Below the pieces are notes generated by a model, which made no database searches, was not told where the DNA came from, and was given only the letters and a program-made list of their open reading frames with translations. A stretch of 64,000 nucleotides of DNA, taken from CAZFHA01 sp964518595. GTDB taxonomy: Bacteria; Bacillota; Clostridia; Saccharofermentanales; Saccharofermentanaceae. The position numbers and the translations under genes are program-made. This document shows, piece after piece, positions 22,663 through 31,714 of the stretch. The number at the start of each line of letters is the position of its first letter. Position 1 is the first letter of the stretch. The stretch covers positions 186,001 to 250,000 of the forward strand of contig CAZFHA010000001.1 of assembly GCA_964518595.1 (NCBI GenBank). Direction: 5' to 3'.

Positions 22663-24552
22663 TTACTCTGTCGCTCCCCGGTCACCAAAGTTTCCACCCC
22701 CTGGGCCGGCCATAGGCAGAGTCAGAAGTTCTTCAATTTGCTCATCAGTTAACCCAAGTTCATGGAGTTGCGTGCGCTGTTCTTCGGTAAGTTGTCCATC
22801 CTGCGCTGCTCTGAGAATATCCATAGCTTTCTGCATGGTTTCCATACTTACGCCCTCCGGTAGTCCCGGCATTCCAGCGCCGCCGGGAGCGCGCCCGCCC
22901 ATGTCTACACCCATACCACCGCCCATGCTACCCAAGGCAGACATGTTCACAGAAGAAGCATCAATCAGGGTTTCTGGTGCAGCCTCCTGACCTTGGGAAG
23001 TAGATGGAATCGTGCCATTTAATTGCCCCTCAATACTTTCAGCCCGGAGAGTGCCGAGTTTTATTAGCTCAGTAACCGCGGCTTGGTATTCTTCGTAAGT
23101 CGAAAAAGCGGTGGGATCATTTTTTATAGACGTGGAAATAAGGTCATTTAGTCCATTAACAGTCTGTTCAAATTTTCCATTTGCAAAATAGCCGTCAATA
23201 ATTTCCTGTAAATACTTGTGGTAAGTTTCCAAGTATTCCGGCACTTCCAAAAGCTTAGCAATCATCGGCCTATCCTCCATGCTCACACCAGACACCGGTG
23301 TATCAATGGGGAAGTTCACCACAGCGGAGGCATCACCAGATTGAAAACCGCCAAAAGCCATGTTATAGTCCCAAGGCAAGATACTGAGTTGACCATTATT
23401 CTCATAAAGATAGTAGTTATGTCCCATATTCCCGGAGTAGCTATCCAGATTGACCACCACGGTATGAGCGGCTAAGTATCTAAGTACCTCATCCACATCC
23501 ACATACTTCTCTAAATCAGTTCCGCTGTTTAAATTTTTTAATGCCTCAATCACTTGCTGATGGTCGGCCGTATCTGTCTTTGTTTCCGCGTTATCAAAAA
23601 TCGCCGAATAACTGGATTCATTATCATCAGTATAGAGTAAGGAGACGCCACCACTGGCACCCATACCGCCAAAGCCACCCTGCCCCCGATCACCTACAGC
23701 TTTAGGTGATTGGACTCCGGCTTCTTCCGTAGTAGGTGTAGGCGTTACGGTAGCAGCTGTACTTTGCGTGGTTTTTGTTGCTGCGATTTCTGTAGCTTCT
23801 GTTGTACCAGCCGCACTTTCGGTTGGACTGACTGTAGCAGTATCTCCTGCGGCCAAATTATTCGTTCGGTCAGGCATACCGCCTTGCATGTCCATGCTTT
23901 CCGGTTTATATAACTCACCTTCGCCGTTTTTAGTTCTATCCAGATAGGCACTATCTACTTCCTCAACCGCCAGATAAAATCCCCAACTTTCATTATTTAC
24001 TTGAATATCGGCATAACTATAAAGAGGAGAATCAACGCCAATAAAGCTCATGATATCGTAGCTTAGATATTCTTTCATTGAAGAGGCATCCGAGTAGTTA
24101 TTATTTAGTACCAAGGTGTCTAATCCCAGCCAAGTCTGCCCCTGAACATATTCATCAAATTTGACTTTAAAACTATAGCGGTTGCTGTCCTCATCCCTGG
24201 CAATAGAATTCAGGCTGGAATTACCTTTGGGTCTGATTCCAACATTTTTGATAGTTGTTCCGTTAATCGTAATATCAGCAGAAATATACTCTTCATTTAT
24301 TGCATTATCGAGCATGGACTGCCAAGCGCTGGCATCGGCACTAATTTCTACGGATAGAATCTTACTTTTATCCATTTGATTAACGTAATCAAGGGCAGCA
24401 GCAGACTGACTTGTACTACTATTTGTCTGCGCTTCTTCTGTAACAGCTCCCACTGCTGAACTTTGGTTCGGTAGGGTAACATCACAGGCCGAGGCCAAGA
24501 TGGAACATAGTACTACGGCTGATGCTAAAGACATTATTTTTCTATTTTTCAT
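22663..24552 (-). CDS. CotH kinase-family lipoprotein
   Basis: This 629-residue protein has a lipoprotein signal (LASAC). It begins its CotH domain at about residue 60 (MDKSKILSVEISADASAW) and carries the active-site block ILPWDYNMAFGGF near residue 390. CotH proteins are atypical kinases; in Bacillus CotH phosphorylates spore-coat proteins. A Thr/Ser/Ala-rich insert lies near residues 220-290. The C-terminus is rich in Gly and Met, then ends in a helical repeat (TEEQRTQLHELGLTDEQIEEL), which could be substrate or binding surface. It heads the leftward cluster with the phosphatase, two-component genes and VTC protein. CotH and VTC genes are often neighbours in Firmicutes. Confidence 0.88.
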   Translation of the reverse strand: MKNRKIMSLASAVVLCSILASACDVTLPNQSSAVGAVTEEAQTNSSTSQSAAALDYVNQMDKSKILSVEISADASAWQSMLDNAINEEYISADITINGTTIKNVGIRPKGNSSLNSIARDEDSNRYSFKVKFDEYVQGQTWLGLDTLVLNNNYSDASSMKEYLSYDIMSFIGVDSPLYSYADIQVNNESWGFYLAVEEVDSAYLDRTKNGEGELYKPESMDMQGGMPDRTNNLAAGDTATVSPTESAAGTTEATEIAATKTTQSTAATVTPTPTTEEAGVQSPKAVGDRGQGGFGGMGASGGVSLLYTDDNESSYSAIFDNAETKTDTADHQQVIEALKNLNSGTDLEKYVDVDEVLRYLAAHTVVVNLDSYSGNMGHNYYLYENNGQLSILPWDYNMAFGGFQSGDASAVVNFPIDTPVSGVSMEDRPMIAKLLEVPEYLETYHKYLQEIIDGYFANGKFEQTVNGLNDLISTSIKNDPTAFSTYEEYQAAVTELIKLGTLRAESIEGQLNGTIPSTSQGQEAAPETLIDASSVNMSALGSMGGGMGVDMGGRAPGGAGMPGLPEGVSMETMQKAMDILRAAQDGQLTEEQRTQLHELGLTDEQIEELLTLPMAGPGGGNFGDRGATE

Positions 24553-24630
24553 GCAATATATCTCCTACGAATTATTTTTGCAGCTATTTTCTGAGGGTAA
24601 GAACAGCATAACAGCTTTGCCTTTAGCCAT

Positions 24631-24669
24631 CCCCGAAAAGAAAATGCAGTTTACACGCAAAATCTACGC
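24631..24669. promoter_or_regulatory. Shared box B between the CotH gene and a divergent ABC operon
   Basis: CCCCGAAAAGA, 10 bp, then TACACGCAAAA has the same order and spacing as box A at 19490-19529. It lies 79 bp upstream of the CotH start and 103 bp before the divergent ABC ATPase start. It is a candidate site for the local OmpR-type regulator. Confidence 0.5.
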
Positions 24670-24771
24670 ACCATGACATTTGTCACCATAAAAACCAGCA
24701 TCTGTCACTTCTACCTCGGCTCTGGCTGCAGTAAGATTAAATTGTAAGAGAAATAAGAGGAGGAATATTCC

Positions 24772-25725
24772 ATGGAAGATTATGTGGTAGTAAAAGAACT
24801 AACAAAAAAATACGGTGAATTGATTGCCGTAGATAATTTAAGTTTTTCCGTCAAAGAAGGTGAGATTTTTGGTTTTTTAGGCCCTAACGGCGCCGGGAAA
24901 TCAACTACGCTGAATATTCTTTGTACTTTAATTGACTATAACAAAGGTAAAATCACCGTTAATGGATTATCCTTTGAAGAAGATGAACGAAAAATCAAAG
25001 GTCTTATTGGTCTCGTGCCTCAAGATATTGCCCTTTACCCCACTTTAACAGCCCGGGAAAATGTCGCTTTTTTTGCTTCCCTTTATGGGCTTAAGGGGCA
25101 TAAACTTAAATTAGCGGTAAATGACGCTCTCGCTTTTGTAGGTTTAGAAGATCAAGCCAAAAAGCGAGCCGGAAAAATGAGCGGCGGCATGCAGAGGCGG
25201 CTGAATATTGCCTGTGGTATCGCTCACCGCCCTAAGCTTATCGTTATGGATGAACCTACCGTGGGGGTGGATGCTCAAAGCCGCGAGCATATTATGAACT
25301 CCATCAAGAGCTTGAAAAAGAAAGGCGCAACCATTATTTACACCTCACACTACATGCCGGAAGTGCAAGAAATCTGTGATCGAATTGCCATCATTGATCA
25401 TGGCCGCCTGGTAGCCATGGGAACAGAAGCGGAGCTTTTACAGGTGGTTACAGATATTAAATCAATCATCATCGAGACCGAATTGCCTGAGGGTGCCCTT
25501 CAGGCAGCACTACTGGAAAAAATCCGCTTAATCCCGGATGTGCGGCACGCCAGCTACCAAGAAGATACCGGTCGCTTACAGGTTGATGTGGCTCTTAGCT
25601 TTGGAGCGGTAACACCGGTGCTACAAATTATGATGGATTCCGCCCTTCCCATTTACCGTCTCAGTACCGAAACCCCTAATCTGGAAACCACTTTTCTGGC
25701 TCTCACCGGCCGGGAATTACGTTAA
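24772..25725 (+). CDS. ABC-2 exporter ATPase (CcmA/DrrA family)
   Basis: This 317-residue ATPase has Walker A GPNGAGKST, signature MSGGMQRR, Walker B LIVMDEPTVGVD and switch TSHYMPEV. The C-terminal extension of about 90 residues is typical of drug or natural-product exporters of the DrrA class. GGAGG precedes the ATG. Two ABC-2 permease genes follow in the same operon. The cargo is unknown. Confidence 0.95.
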   Translation: MEDYVVVKELTKKYGELIAVDNLSFSVKEGEIFGFLGPNGAGKSTTLNILCTLIDYNKGKITVNGLSFEEDERKIKGLIGLVPQDIALYPTLTARENVAFFASLYGLKGHKLKLAVNDALAFVGLEDQAKKRAGKMSGGMQRRLNIACGIAHRPKLIVMDEPTVGVDAQSREHIMNSIKSLKKKGATIIYTSHYMPEVQEICDRIAIIDHGRLVAMGTEAELLQVVTDIKSIIIETELPEGALQAALLEKIRLIPDVRHASYQEDTGRLQVDVALSFGAVTPVLQIMMDSALPIYRLSTETPNLETTFLALTGRELR

Positions 25726-25736
25726 GGGGGAAGCAT

Positions 25737-26849
25737 ATGTTTGCCATTATAAAACGCGACATTTTGATTTTGTTCCGAGATCGGGGAAATCTGTTCTTTG
25801 TCCTAATTTTTCCCGCTTTGCTCGTTTTTCTCTTAGGGAATCTACTGGCTCAGTTAGACAATGCCGACCGTCCTATTAAGCCCTTTACTATTGCCTATAC
25901 CATAGAAACTAAAGATCAATTCTCTCGTCACGCCATTGATGCTTTACTGGTGGCACTGGATGAAAATGCCAGTATTGATGTGAAAGCCAATACTGATTTT
26001 AATGAGGCAAAAAAGCAAGTTGAAACAAATCAGGCCGCTGCCGCTGTTCGCTTTGAAGAACCCTTTTCTATCAGTATCTATGAAGGTTTTGATAATATCC
26101 AGAACCGTGCTGTTCTGTCTATTTTTCAGTCTTTTGCCAGAGAAACCGCTGCCATGTCCACTTTGGCCGAAAATCACCCGGAAAAACTCCAAGCTGCAGC
26201 ACAACAAAGGACTCAAGATCTGGTTAAACAACAAGATTTCCCCTATAACCGCACCATGCTGGATTATTATGGGGTTGCCATGCTGGTAATGATCCTCTTT
26301 ATGGCCGGGGGTATTGGCGGTGCCAGTAGCCTTTACGATAGCCGCAAGGATGGCACGTTACGCCGAACCTTAGCCTCGCCCAAAAGTCGATTAAGCCTTT
26401 ATATTCAGTCGGTTTTGGCGGCGACTCCACAAGCTATTGCTCAGGTGCTTTGCGTCATGATTCCCAGTATGATTTTTTTCCAGGTTCATTATGCCGGGAC
26501 TTTATGGGACAACTTCATCTTATTTAGTGCTTTTTTCGTGATTGGCCTCACCATTAATGCCCTTTTCATGGTAATTGGTCTATTTCTCAAAGTTAATCCT
26601 ACCCTAGTAGTCATGCCAATTATGTGGGCTCTGATGTTTATTTCCGGAACCTTCTCAAAAGAAATTTATCTGCCCGGCATCACCGAATTGTCCCCCATCT
26701 GGCAAATTCAAAATGCCGCTTTTGATCTAACCGTTTTTGGACGACCGGAAAAAATTCTCACCGCCATGGCTATCAGTGCTGTTCTTTTAGTTATTTTTAT
26801 TGGGGTAGGCGGATTGCTATTTAGACGAAAAGAGGTAACCATGAAATGA
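25737..26849 (+). CDS. ABC-2 type permease
   Basis: This 370-residue membrane protein has a first span (LFFVLIFPALLVFLLGNLL), a long extracytoplasmic loop, then five spans in the C-terminal half, the layout of ABC2_membrane_3 permeases. The pattern DSRKDGTLRRTLASP before the late spans is conserved in this family. It lies 11 bp after the ATPase and its stop overlaps the next start (ATGA). It forms a heterodimer with the next permease. Confidence 0.92.
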   Translation: MFAIIKRDILILFRDRGNLFFVLIFPALLVFLLGNLLAQLDNADRPIKPFTIAYTIETKDQFSRHAIDALLVALDENASIDVKANTDFNEAKKQVETNQAAAAVRFEEPFSISIYEGFDNIQNRAVLSIFQSFARETAAMSTLAENHPEKLQAAAQQRTQDLVKQQDFPYNRTMLDYYGVAMLVMILFMAGGIGGASSLYDSRKDGTLRRTLASPKSRLSLYIQSVLAATPQAIAQVLCVMIPSMIFFQVHYAGTLWDNFILFSAFFVIGLTINALFMVIGLFLKVNPTLVVMPIMWALMFISGTFSKEIYLPGITELSPIWQIQNAAFDLTVFGRPEKILTAMAISAVLLVIFIGVGGLLFRRKEVTMK

Positions 26850-27991
26850 AAAAGACATTTTTACTTTTTGCTAATAATCTTCGTCGCTCCAGAGGAATCA
26901 CCTTCGCAGCAATCCTTGGCGGCATTGCCCTCTGTTTGATCTTTAATACAATGATTTCTATCATTACCAGCTATGATAGTGTTCCGGTAGGTCTTCTGGC
27001 ACAAGAAGAAACGCCCGTTAGTGAAGATTTACGTCAATATCTTACCCAAGAACTAGGAATGACGATCACGGAAGGTGAAAGTCGAGAAGAACTCAGTAAT
27101 ACCCTAGTGGAAAGACGAATTGCCGCTATCATTGAAATTCCAGAGGGTTATCAGGCCGCTTTGTTAGACGGAGAACCCAAGGCAATTTTAGTAAGTTTTT
27201 TAGATGATTATGCCAACGGTATGTTTATTCGCAGTTATTTAGAGAGCTATACCAGTAGCCTCATGACCCTTAGTTTGGGAGCTCAAGGTCAGCCTGCTGA
27301 ACTGGCTACGTTACTAGAAGAAACGCGCAAAAACAGCCCCACTATCGAAACCTCACGAATGGAAATGTCCTCTCTACTAGAAGAAAAACAGCAAGACGCT
27401 TTTCAGCAAGTAATAGGCTTCTACATGGTATTTAGTTTCTTACTGGGATTTGGTGTATCTTTCCAAATATTCGATGACCGCAAAGGCGGTGTCTATGGTC
27501 GAGTAAAAGTCTCCAGCGTCCGTTCTATCCAGTATGTTTTGAGTCTATGTTTAGTAGGTCTATTAAATAGTCTATTGCTACTGGGTATTTTCTTTATCTA
27601 CCTGTTGGTCACGGGCTCTGTCATTGGTATTGCCCTATTTATTCCTTTGCTGCTGGCACTATTGTTCTCTATGTTTGTCGTTGGTCTGTCCCTCCTACTG
27701 GCTCTTTACCTCAATAGCCGAAATGCCATAGTCGCCGGGATTATTGGTATCTCTACCATTATGAGTCTACTGGGCGGTGCTTACTTTCCTATTAATACCG
27801 CTCCAGAATTCATGCAAAAACTGGCTCGATTAACGCCTCACTACTGGATGGCTGATGCCATTCGCAGGCTTCAGGTTGATCCCACAGCCTCTTGGTGGCT
27901 TAATGCCCTAATATTGGCACTTTTTGCCCTGATCTGTTTTGTTCTGGCTGGCGTACGCTTTGTCAGTAGCCAAGGAAAAAAACCGGGATAA
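26846..27991 (+). CDS. ABC-2 type permease, second subunit
   Basis: This 381-residue protein has the same layout as the previous permease: one N-terminal span, a large extracytoplasmic region (about residues 45-185) and a group of C-terminal spans, with FDDRKGGVYGRVKVS as the cytoplasmic coupling pattern. Translation is coupled to the preceding gene by an ATGA overlap. A strong terminator closes the operon 33 bp downstream. Confidence 0.92.
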   Translation: MKKTFLLFANNLRRSRGITFAAILGGIALCLIFNTMISIITSYDSVPVGLLAQEETPVSEDLRQYLTQELGMTITEGESREELSNTLVERRIAAIIEIPEGYQAALLDGEPKAILVSFLDDYANGMFIRSYLESYTSSLMTLSLGAQGQPAELATLLEETRKNSPTIETSRMEMSSLLEEKQQDAFQQVIGFYMVFSFLLGFGVSFQIFDDRKGGVYGRVKVSSVRSIQYVLSLCLVGLLNSLLLLGIFFIYLLVTGSVIGIALFIPLLLALLFSMFVVGLSLLLALYLNSRNAIVAGIIGISTIMSLLGGAYFPINTAPEFMQKLARLTPHYWMADAIRRLQVDPTASWWLNALILALFALICFVLAGVRFVSSQGKKPG

Positions 27992-28023
27992 GCTAGGGTT
28001 ACTATCTATTGAATATAGGTGAA

Positions 28024-28066
28024 GGGGGGCTTGTCTCAGAAGATCTGAGACAAGCCCCCCTATTTT
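28024..28066 (+). terminator. Strong rho-independent terminator of the ABC-2 operon
   Basis: GGGGGGCTTGTCTCAGA and its exact complement form a 17-bp stem with a 3-nt loop, followed by TATTTTC. It also lies just beyond the end of the convergent ABM gene and may serve both strands. Confidence 0.95.
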
Positions 28067-28094
28067 CAATCCCAACAAAGAATATTTTTATACT

Positions 28095-28418
28095 TTATAC
28101 CATCACGGATTTACTCCATAAAAGGGTCAGTAAATTTTTTGCTAACAAGTTTTGGGTATGTCCTTGCTCCATGTGTTTCTGCATATCTGCTTCTTTTTCC
28201 CAGACTTCCCACAGCATAATTTCACCTTGATCCACGGAAGCGGGAGCCGCAAAAAATTCAATGCAGCCGTCTTCATTCACCGTTTCTTTTACAAAAGCGG
28301 TAAGTTCAGCATAGACCTGAGCAAAGCTATTTCCATCTGTAATTTTTAAGCAAGCTGTATTATAAAAATAAGAGTCTTGGGGCAGATTTTCCATTCGGTT
28401 TACAAGTTTGTTGTTCAT
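28095..28418 (-). CDS. ABM-domain protein (putative quinol monooxygenase)
   Basis: This 107-residue protein has the antibiotic biosynthesis monooxygenase fold features: a core with TVNEDGCIEFFAAP, then MLWEVWEKEADMQKHME, where the W-E-x-W-x-x-x-x-x-x-x-x-H spacing is typical. Such proteins often act on quinones without a metal or flavin. It is divergent from an HxlR regulator, and HxlR proteins commonly control quinone- or aldehyde-responsive genes, so a protective role is likely. Substrate unknown. Confidence 0.8.
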   Translation of the reverse strand: MNNKLVNRMENLPQDSYFYNTACLKITDGNSFAQVYAELTAFVKETVNEDGCIEFFAAPASVDQGEIMLWEVWEKEADMQKHMEQGHTQNLLAKNLLTLLWSKSVMV

Positions 28419-28468
28419 GTTTTTCTCCTAGATAATAAAATAAATTACGCTTATGTTTCTTGGCAAAT

Positions 28469-28528
28469 TTGCTAATAGACTTATTCTATATTAAAATAAC
28501 AAATTAGTAAGTACGCACTTTTTTGTGC
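28469..28528 (+). promoter_or_regulatory. HxlR promoter with GCAC-N6-GTGC operator
   Basis: TTGCTA (28469-28474) and TAAAAT (28492-28497) are 17 bp apart. GCAC-TTTTTT-GTGC (28515-28528) lies just after the -10, near the expected transcription start. The same half-sites and spacing occur beside the other HxlR gene at 40570-40583, which supports an operator function. Confidence 0.65.
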
Positions 28529-28548
28529 CCTAGATAACGAGGTATTTT

Positions 28549-28878
28549 ATGGAACAGTCTAGCCTATATCAACCCCTTTGCCCCGTGCTTGCTGCACTTA
28601 ATGTTATTGGCGGAAAATGGCGTATTCCTATTCTTTGGAAGTTGGCGGATACGCCTCTGCGCTATAATGAACTGAAGCGCCAACTGGCAGGTATCACCAA
28701 TATTATGTTAACCCGCTCGCTAAAAGAGTTGGAAGAATACGGACTGATTTACCGTCAGCAGCTTTCAGACATCCCGCCCCACGTGGAATATTCCCTCACC
28801 CCTCAGGGAGAAAAGCTTATTCCCGCCATGCAAATAATTAAAGAGTGGGGTCTTCTTCTATCCACAGAAAAGACGTAG
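28549..28878 (+). CDS. HxlR-family transcriptional regulator
   Basis: This 109-residue winged-helix protein matches HxlR/YodB: CPVLAALNVIGGKWRIPILWKL, then LRYNELKRQLAGITNIMLTRSL and YGLIYRQ. The Cys near residue 11 corresponds to the redox-sensing Cys of YodB-type regulators. GAGG precedes the ATG. It is divergent from the ABM gene and immediately upstream of a histidine kinase. It probably represses the ABM gene and itself through the GCAC-N6-GTGC site. Confidence 0.92.
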   Translation: MEQSSLYQPLCPVLAALNVIGGKWRIPILWKLADTPLRYNELKRQLAGITNIMLTRSLKELEEYGLIYRQQLSDIPPHVEYSLTPQGEKLIPAMQIIKEWGLLLSTEKT

Positions 28879-28892
28879 CCCCGGGAGGTCTT

Positions 28893-30020
28893 ATGAAAGA
28901 AAAACAGCTCTTTTACTTTGGCTATGCTACATTGGCTGGATTTGTAGGTCTTTACTTGGGAGCAGAGGCACAGCCCCTGGTTGCACTTTTGATCGGGGGA
29001 CTAACCGGTACCAGCCTCCTGGGAATTGCACTGCTTTTAAATTTATTAAAAAAAGGTCAAATTCTCGCTAAGCTTTTACTGGTTTCTACAGCCGTTGCTG
29101 CCATTGCTTTCTTCGGTGTTACCTTACTGCCTTTTTGTGCCATTATAGCGGCTCAAGTCGCCGAAGATATAACGGAGAAATATTTTTCTTGGATAAGCGG
29201 ACTTATTACCCTATTACTCTGGCTTCTATTGGAAGCCTCACCTCTGCTGTTATTCATAAGTATTCTAACGCTGGTCGGGCTGTTTTTCGGTATTTTCTTA
29301 GAACACCGCCTTTCCATTTGTCATCAAATTATTGAAGACCGTAGTGAAGAAATTTTGGAACTTCAGCAGCGTCTTAGTAATCAGAAACGACTTTCGCAAA
29401 CCATGGAACACGGGGCTAAGATTCAAGAACGCAATCGTTTAGCCGCTAGAATTCATGATCAGATCGGGCACGGAGTTTCCGGTAGTATTATTCTTTTAGA
29501 AGGAGCCATGCTAACCCTGGATGAAAATCCCACCCAAGCCAAGGAAGCTCTGCAGATGGCTACGGAGAACTTGCGGACGGCGGTTAATGATGTCCGCCAT
29601 GCCTTAAGAGAAGAACGGAGTAGTCGGCAAGAGGCAGGTTTAGCAGACATTTCATCCCTTTTAGCTCGCTTCGAAAAAGAACATCCTCAGAAAGAAACCC
29701 ACATAGAAACCCTAGGAAATATAAGCCTTATTTCCAGCGAAATCTGGGTTTGCTTACGGGACAATTTGGTGGAGGCCTTAACCAATTTTCTAAAGCATAG
29801 CAGTGGCAATCGCTTTAATGTGGACATTCGCTCCGAAAATAAATTAATTCATGTCCACTATTATGACAATGGTAAGCTGCAGAACTTTACACCGGGATTA
29901 GGACTGCAAGCTTTAGAGGAACGCTGTGCCCGTTATCAGGGGCGCTGTTTTTTTCAAGGCAATGAGAATGGTTTTTCCATTGTTATGATTTTTACACCTT
30001 TCCAATCCATCTCAATTTAA
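28893..30020 (+). CDS. NarL-partner sensor histidine kinase
   Basis: This 375-residue kinase has about five to six membrane spans in the first 150 residues, a coiled linker, then a HisKA_3 box ARIHDQIGHGVSGSI with the phospho-accepting His near residue 187. The C-terminal ATP domain is short (LVEALTNFLKHS, DNG). The ATG at 28893 has GGGAGG upstream. A reading from 28845 would overlap the HxlR gene. It pairs with the LuxR-type regulator that follows. The signal is unknown; the membrane-embedded sensor suggests a membrane or envelope cue. Confidence 0.92.
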   Translation: MKEKQLFYFGYATLAGFVGLYLGAEAQPLVALLIGGLTGTSLLGIALLLNLLKKGQILAKLLLVSTAVAAIAFFGVTLLPFCAIIAAQVAEDITEKYFSWISGLITLLLWLLLEASPLLLFISILTLVGLFFGIFLEHRLSICHQIIEDRSEEILELQQRLSNQKRLSQTMEHGAKIQERNRLAARIHDQIGHGVSGSIILLEGAMLTLDENPTQAKEALQMATENLRTAVNDVRHALREERSSRQEAGLADISSLLARFEKEHPQKETHIETLGNISLISSEIWVCLRDNLVEALTNFLKHSSGNRFNVDIRSENKLIHVHYYDNGKLQNFTPGLGLQALEERCARYQGRCFFQGNENGFSIVMIFTPFQSISI

Positions 30021-30076
30021 AGTAAAACTACCCCAAGAATTATCTTTGAATAAATCGATACATGGAGGACAACGTT

Positions 30077-30706
30077 GTGATTACACTTATTCTGGCAGAT
30101 GATGATGCAATTATTCTTCACGGACTACAAATGATTATTGGTACGCAGAAGGACATGACTTTGCTAGGTAGTGCTCAAAATGGCTTAGAAGCCGTTGAGC
30201 TCTGCCGCCAACACAAGCCCCAGGTAGCTTTAATGGATATTCGAATGCCGGTAATGGATGGAATAGCCGCGGCAGCCGAAATCTTACGGGAAGACTTGGC
30301 GGTACCCCTGCTGTTGACCACCTTTGATGAACCGGAGCTAATTGGGCGGGCGTTGGATGTAGGTGCCAGAGGCTATATCTTGAAGAATACTCCTGCCGAG
30401 GGTATTTTGTCCTCCATCAGAACGGTAGCCGGAGGCGGAACCGTTTTTGCCCCCGACATCATCAACTACATTCGCTCCATTGCCCGTGTTCCTGTGAGCC
30501 AGGCCTTTAATCATTTAACCCCCAGAGAATACGAAATTGTAGAACTGATTGCCCAAGGTCTGTCTAACAACCAGATAGCTGAAAAACTGCACCTTTCCCA
30601 CGGTACGGTGCGTAATCATATTTCAGTGATTTTGGAAAAGACCGCCTTGGAGCACCGCACACAGATTGCCGTAAGGTTTTATGCTGGTGGTGGTAAAGAA
30701 TTGTAG
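30077..30706 (+). CDS. NarL/LuxR-family response regulator
   Basis: This 209-residue regulator has a receiver domain with phospho-acceptor D54 in ALMDIRMPVMDG and a LuxR helix-turn-helix (LTPREYEIVELIAQGLSNNQ). The GTG at 30077 is preferred because GGAGG stands 8 bp before it, whereas the ATG at 30062 has no site and overlaps that GGAGG. It follows the kinase by 56 bp. Its target genes are not evident. Confidence 0.92.
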   Translation: MITLILADDDAIILHGLQMIIGTQKDMTLLGSAQNGLEAVELCRQHKPQVALMDIRMPVMDGIAAAAEILREDLAVPLLLTTFDEPELIGRALDVGARGYILKNTPAEGILSSIRTVAGGGTVFAPDIINYIRSIARVPVSQAFNHLTPREYEIVELIAQGLSNNQIAEKLHLSHGTVRNHISVILEKTALEHRTQIAVRFYAGGGKEL

Positions 30707-30844
30707 GTGAACCCCAAAAAAGATGTATGACGCTGCTACTATTCCTACAGATGAAAAATTATTAGCGCTGAAAGCCAAACTACTAAAGGAACTAGACAAA
30801 TTTGATCTATCATGAGCTATACATGAACAACAGGAGGGATACCG

Positions 30845-31417
30845 ATGCAACACTTAGGTACGAAGAGGCTTGAAACCGAGAGGCTGATATTACGTCAATT
30901 CTCTGTTAGCGACGCCGAAGCCATGTATACCAATTGGGCTCATGACCCCCAGGTAACTAAACATTTAACCTGGCCATGCCACGAAACCATGGCGGATAGC
31001 AAGGCTATCTTGGAAGACTGGACGAAGCAGTACGGCAAAAATAACTTTTATCAGTGGGCTATTGTTCTGAAAGAAGAAAGTAATAATCCCATCGGCAGTA
31101 TTGCAGTCGTCTACGAAGATACGAGGGTTGAAAAGGTCGAGATGGGATATTGCATTGGCCAAGCATGGTGGGGGCAAGGTATTACCGCTGAAGCCTTAGC
31201 CGCCCTCGTTACCTTCTTTTTTGAAGAAGTTGGAGTAAATCGCATTGAAGCGCGTCATGATCCTCATAATCCCAACTCCGGCAAGGTAATGCTAAAATCC
31301 GGCCTCCAATATGAAGGTACCCATAGAGATTCAGGTTGGAGCAACCAAGGAAGATGCGACTATTCTATGTACGCAATTTTAGCCAAGGACTACTCTGACC
31401 TAAAAAAGAACCGCTGA
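30845..31417 (+). CDS. GNAT N-acetyltransferase (RimJ/RimL type)
   Basis: This 190-residue protein has the RimL-like start LETERLILRQF, a core strand EMGYCIGQAWWGQGITAEAL with the acetyl-CoA loop, then VNRIEARHDPHNPNSGKVMLKSG, all typical of ribosomal-protein or small-molecule acetyltransferases. GGAGGG precedes the ATG. The substrate cannot be read from the sequence. A hairpin terminator-like element follows at 31453. Confidence 0.9.
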   Translation: MQHLGTKRLETERLILRQFSVSDAEAMYTNWAHDPQVTKHLTWPCHETMADSKAILEDWTKQYGKNNFYQWAIVLKEESNNPIGSIAVVYEDTRVEKVEMGYCIGQAWWGQGITAEALAALVTFFFEEVGVNRIEARHDPHNPNSGKVMLKSGLQYEGTHRDSGWSNQGRCDYSMYAILAKDYSDLKKNR

Positions 31418-31452
31418 AATAGCTACCAGACTTATCCCTCCCCAAAAAACAG

Positions 31453-31501
31453 ATTTTGCCATTCTTGTCCTGACCATTTTGCATGATAAGACTGGCAAAA
31501 T
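31453..31501 (+). terminator. Hairpin after the GNAT gene
   Basis: ATTTTGCCA and TGGCAAAAT form a 9-bp outer stem. After one mismatch, TCTTGTC and GATAAGA continue it for 7 bp with one G-U pair, and the loop is 15 nt. TTTCATATTT follows. It separates the GNAT gene from the opp promoter. Confidence 0.6.
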
Positions 31502-31590
31502 TTCATATTTACCAAATGAAGAAATCAGAAAACAGACAGGTTTATATAGGAAAAACCCCTCAAATTTCAGGCATTTCCCCCGAATCTACC

Positions 31591-31619
31591 TTGACAGCAG
31601 AATATGCAAAACCTATAAT
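31591..31619 (+). promoter_or_regulatory. Consensus promoter of the opp operon
   Basis: TTGACA (31591-31596) and TATAAT (31614-31619) are perfect hexamers with 17-bp spacing. It lies about 95 bp upstream of oppB. Nothing else was recognised in the 31502-31590 gap. Confidence 0.93.
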
Positions 31620-31714
31620 AAAAATACAATTTTCGCAAATAAGATAGCATAATTGTGCCTCCCAAGGCTTTTGGAGATAAGTAACCGCCCTTTAGAAAAC
31701 AGGAGAACCTGCTC

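Noticed and set aside
28009..28230. A 73-codon rightward open frame after the ABC-2 operon
   Set aside because: It covers the strong terminator and is mostly antisense to the ABM-domain gene.
30723..30815. A 30-codon open frame between the NarL-type regulator and the GNAT gene
   Set aside because: It has no ribosome site and no recognised family; it could be a gene remnant but nothing supports it.
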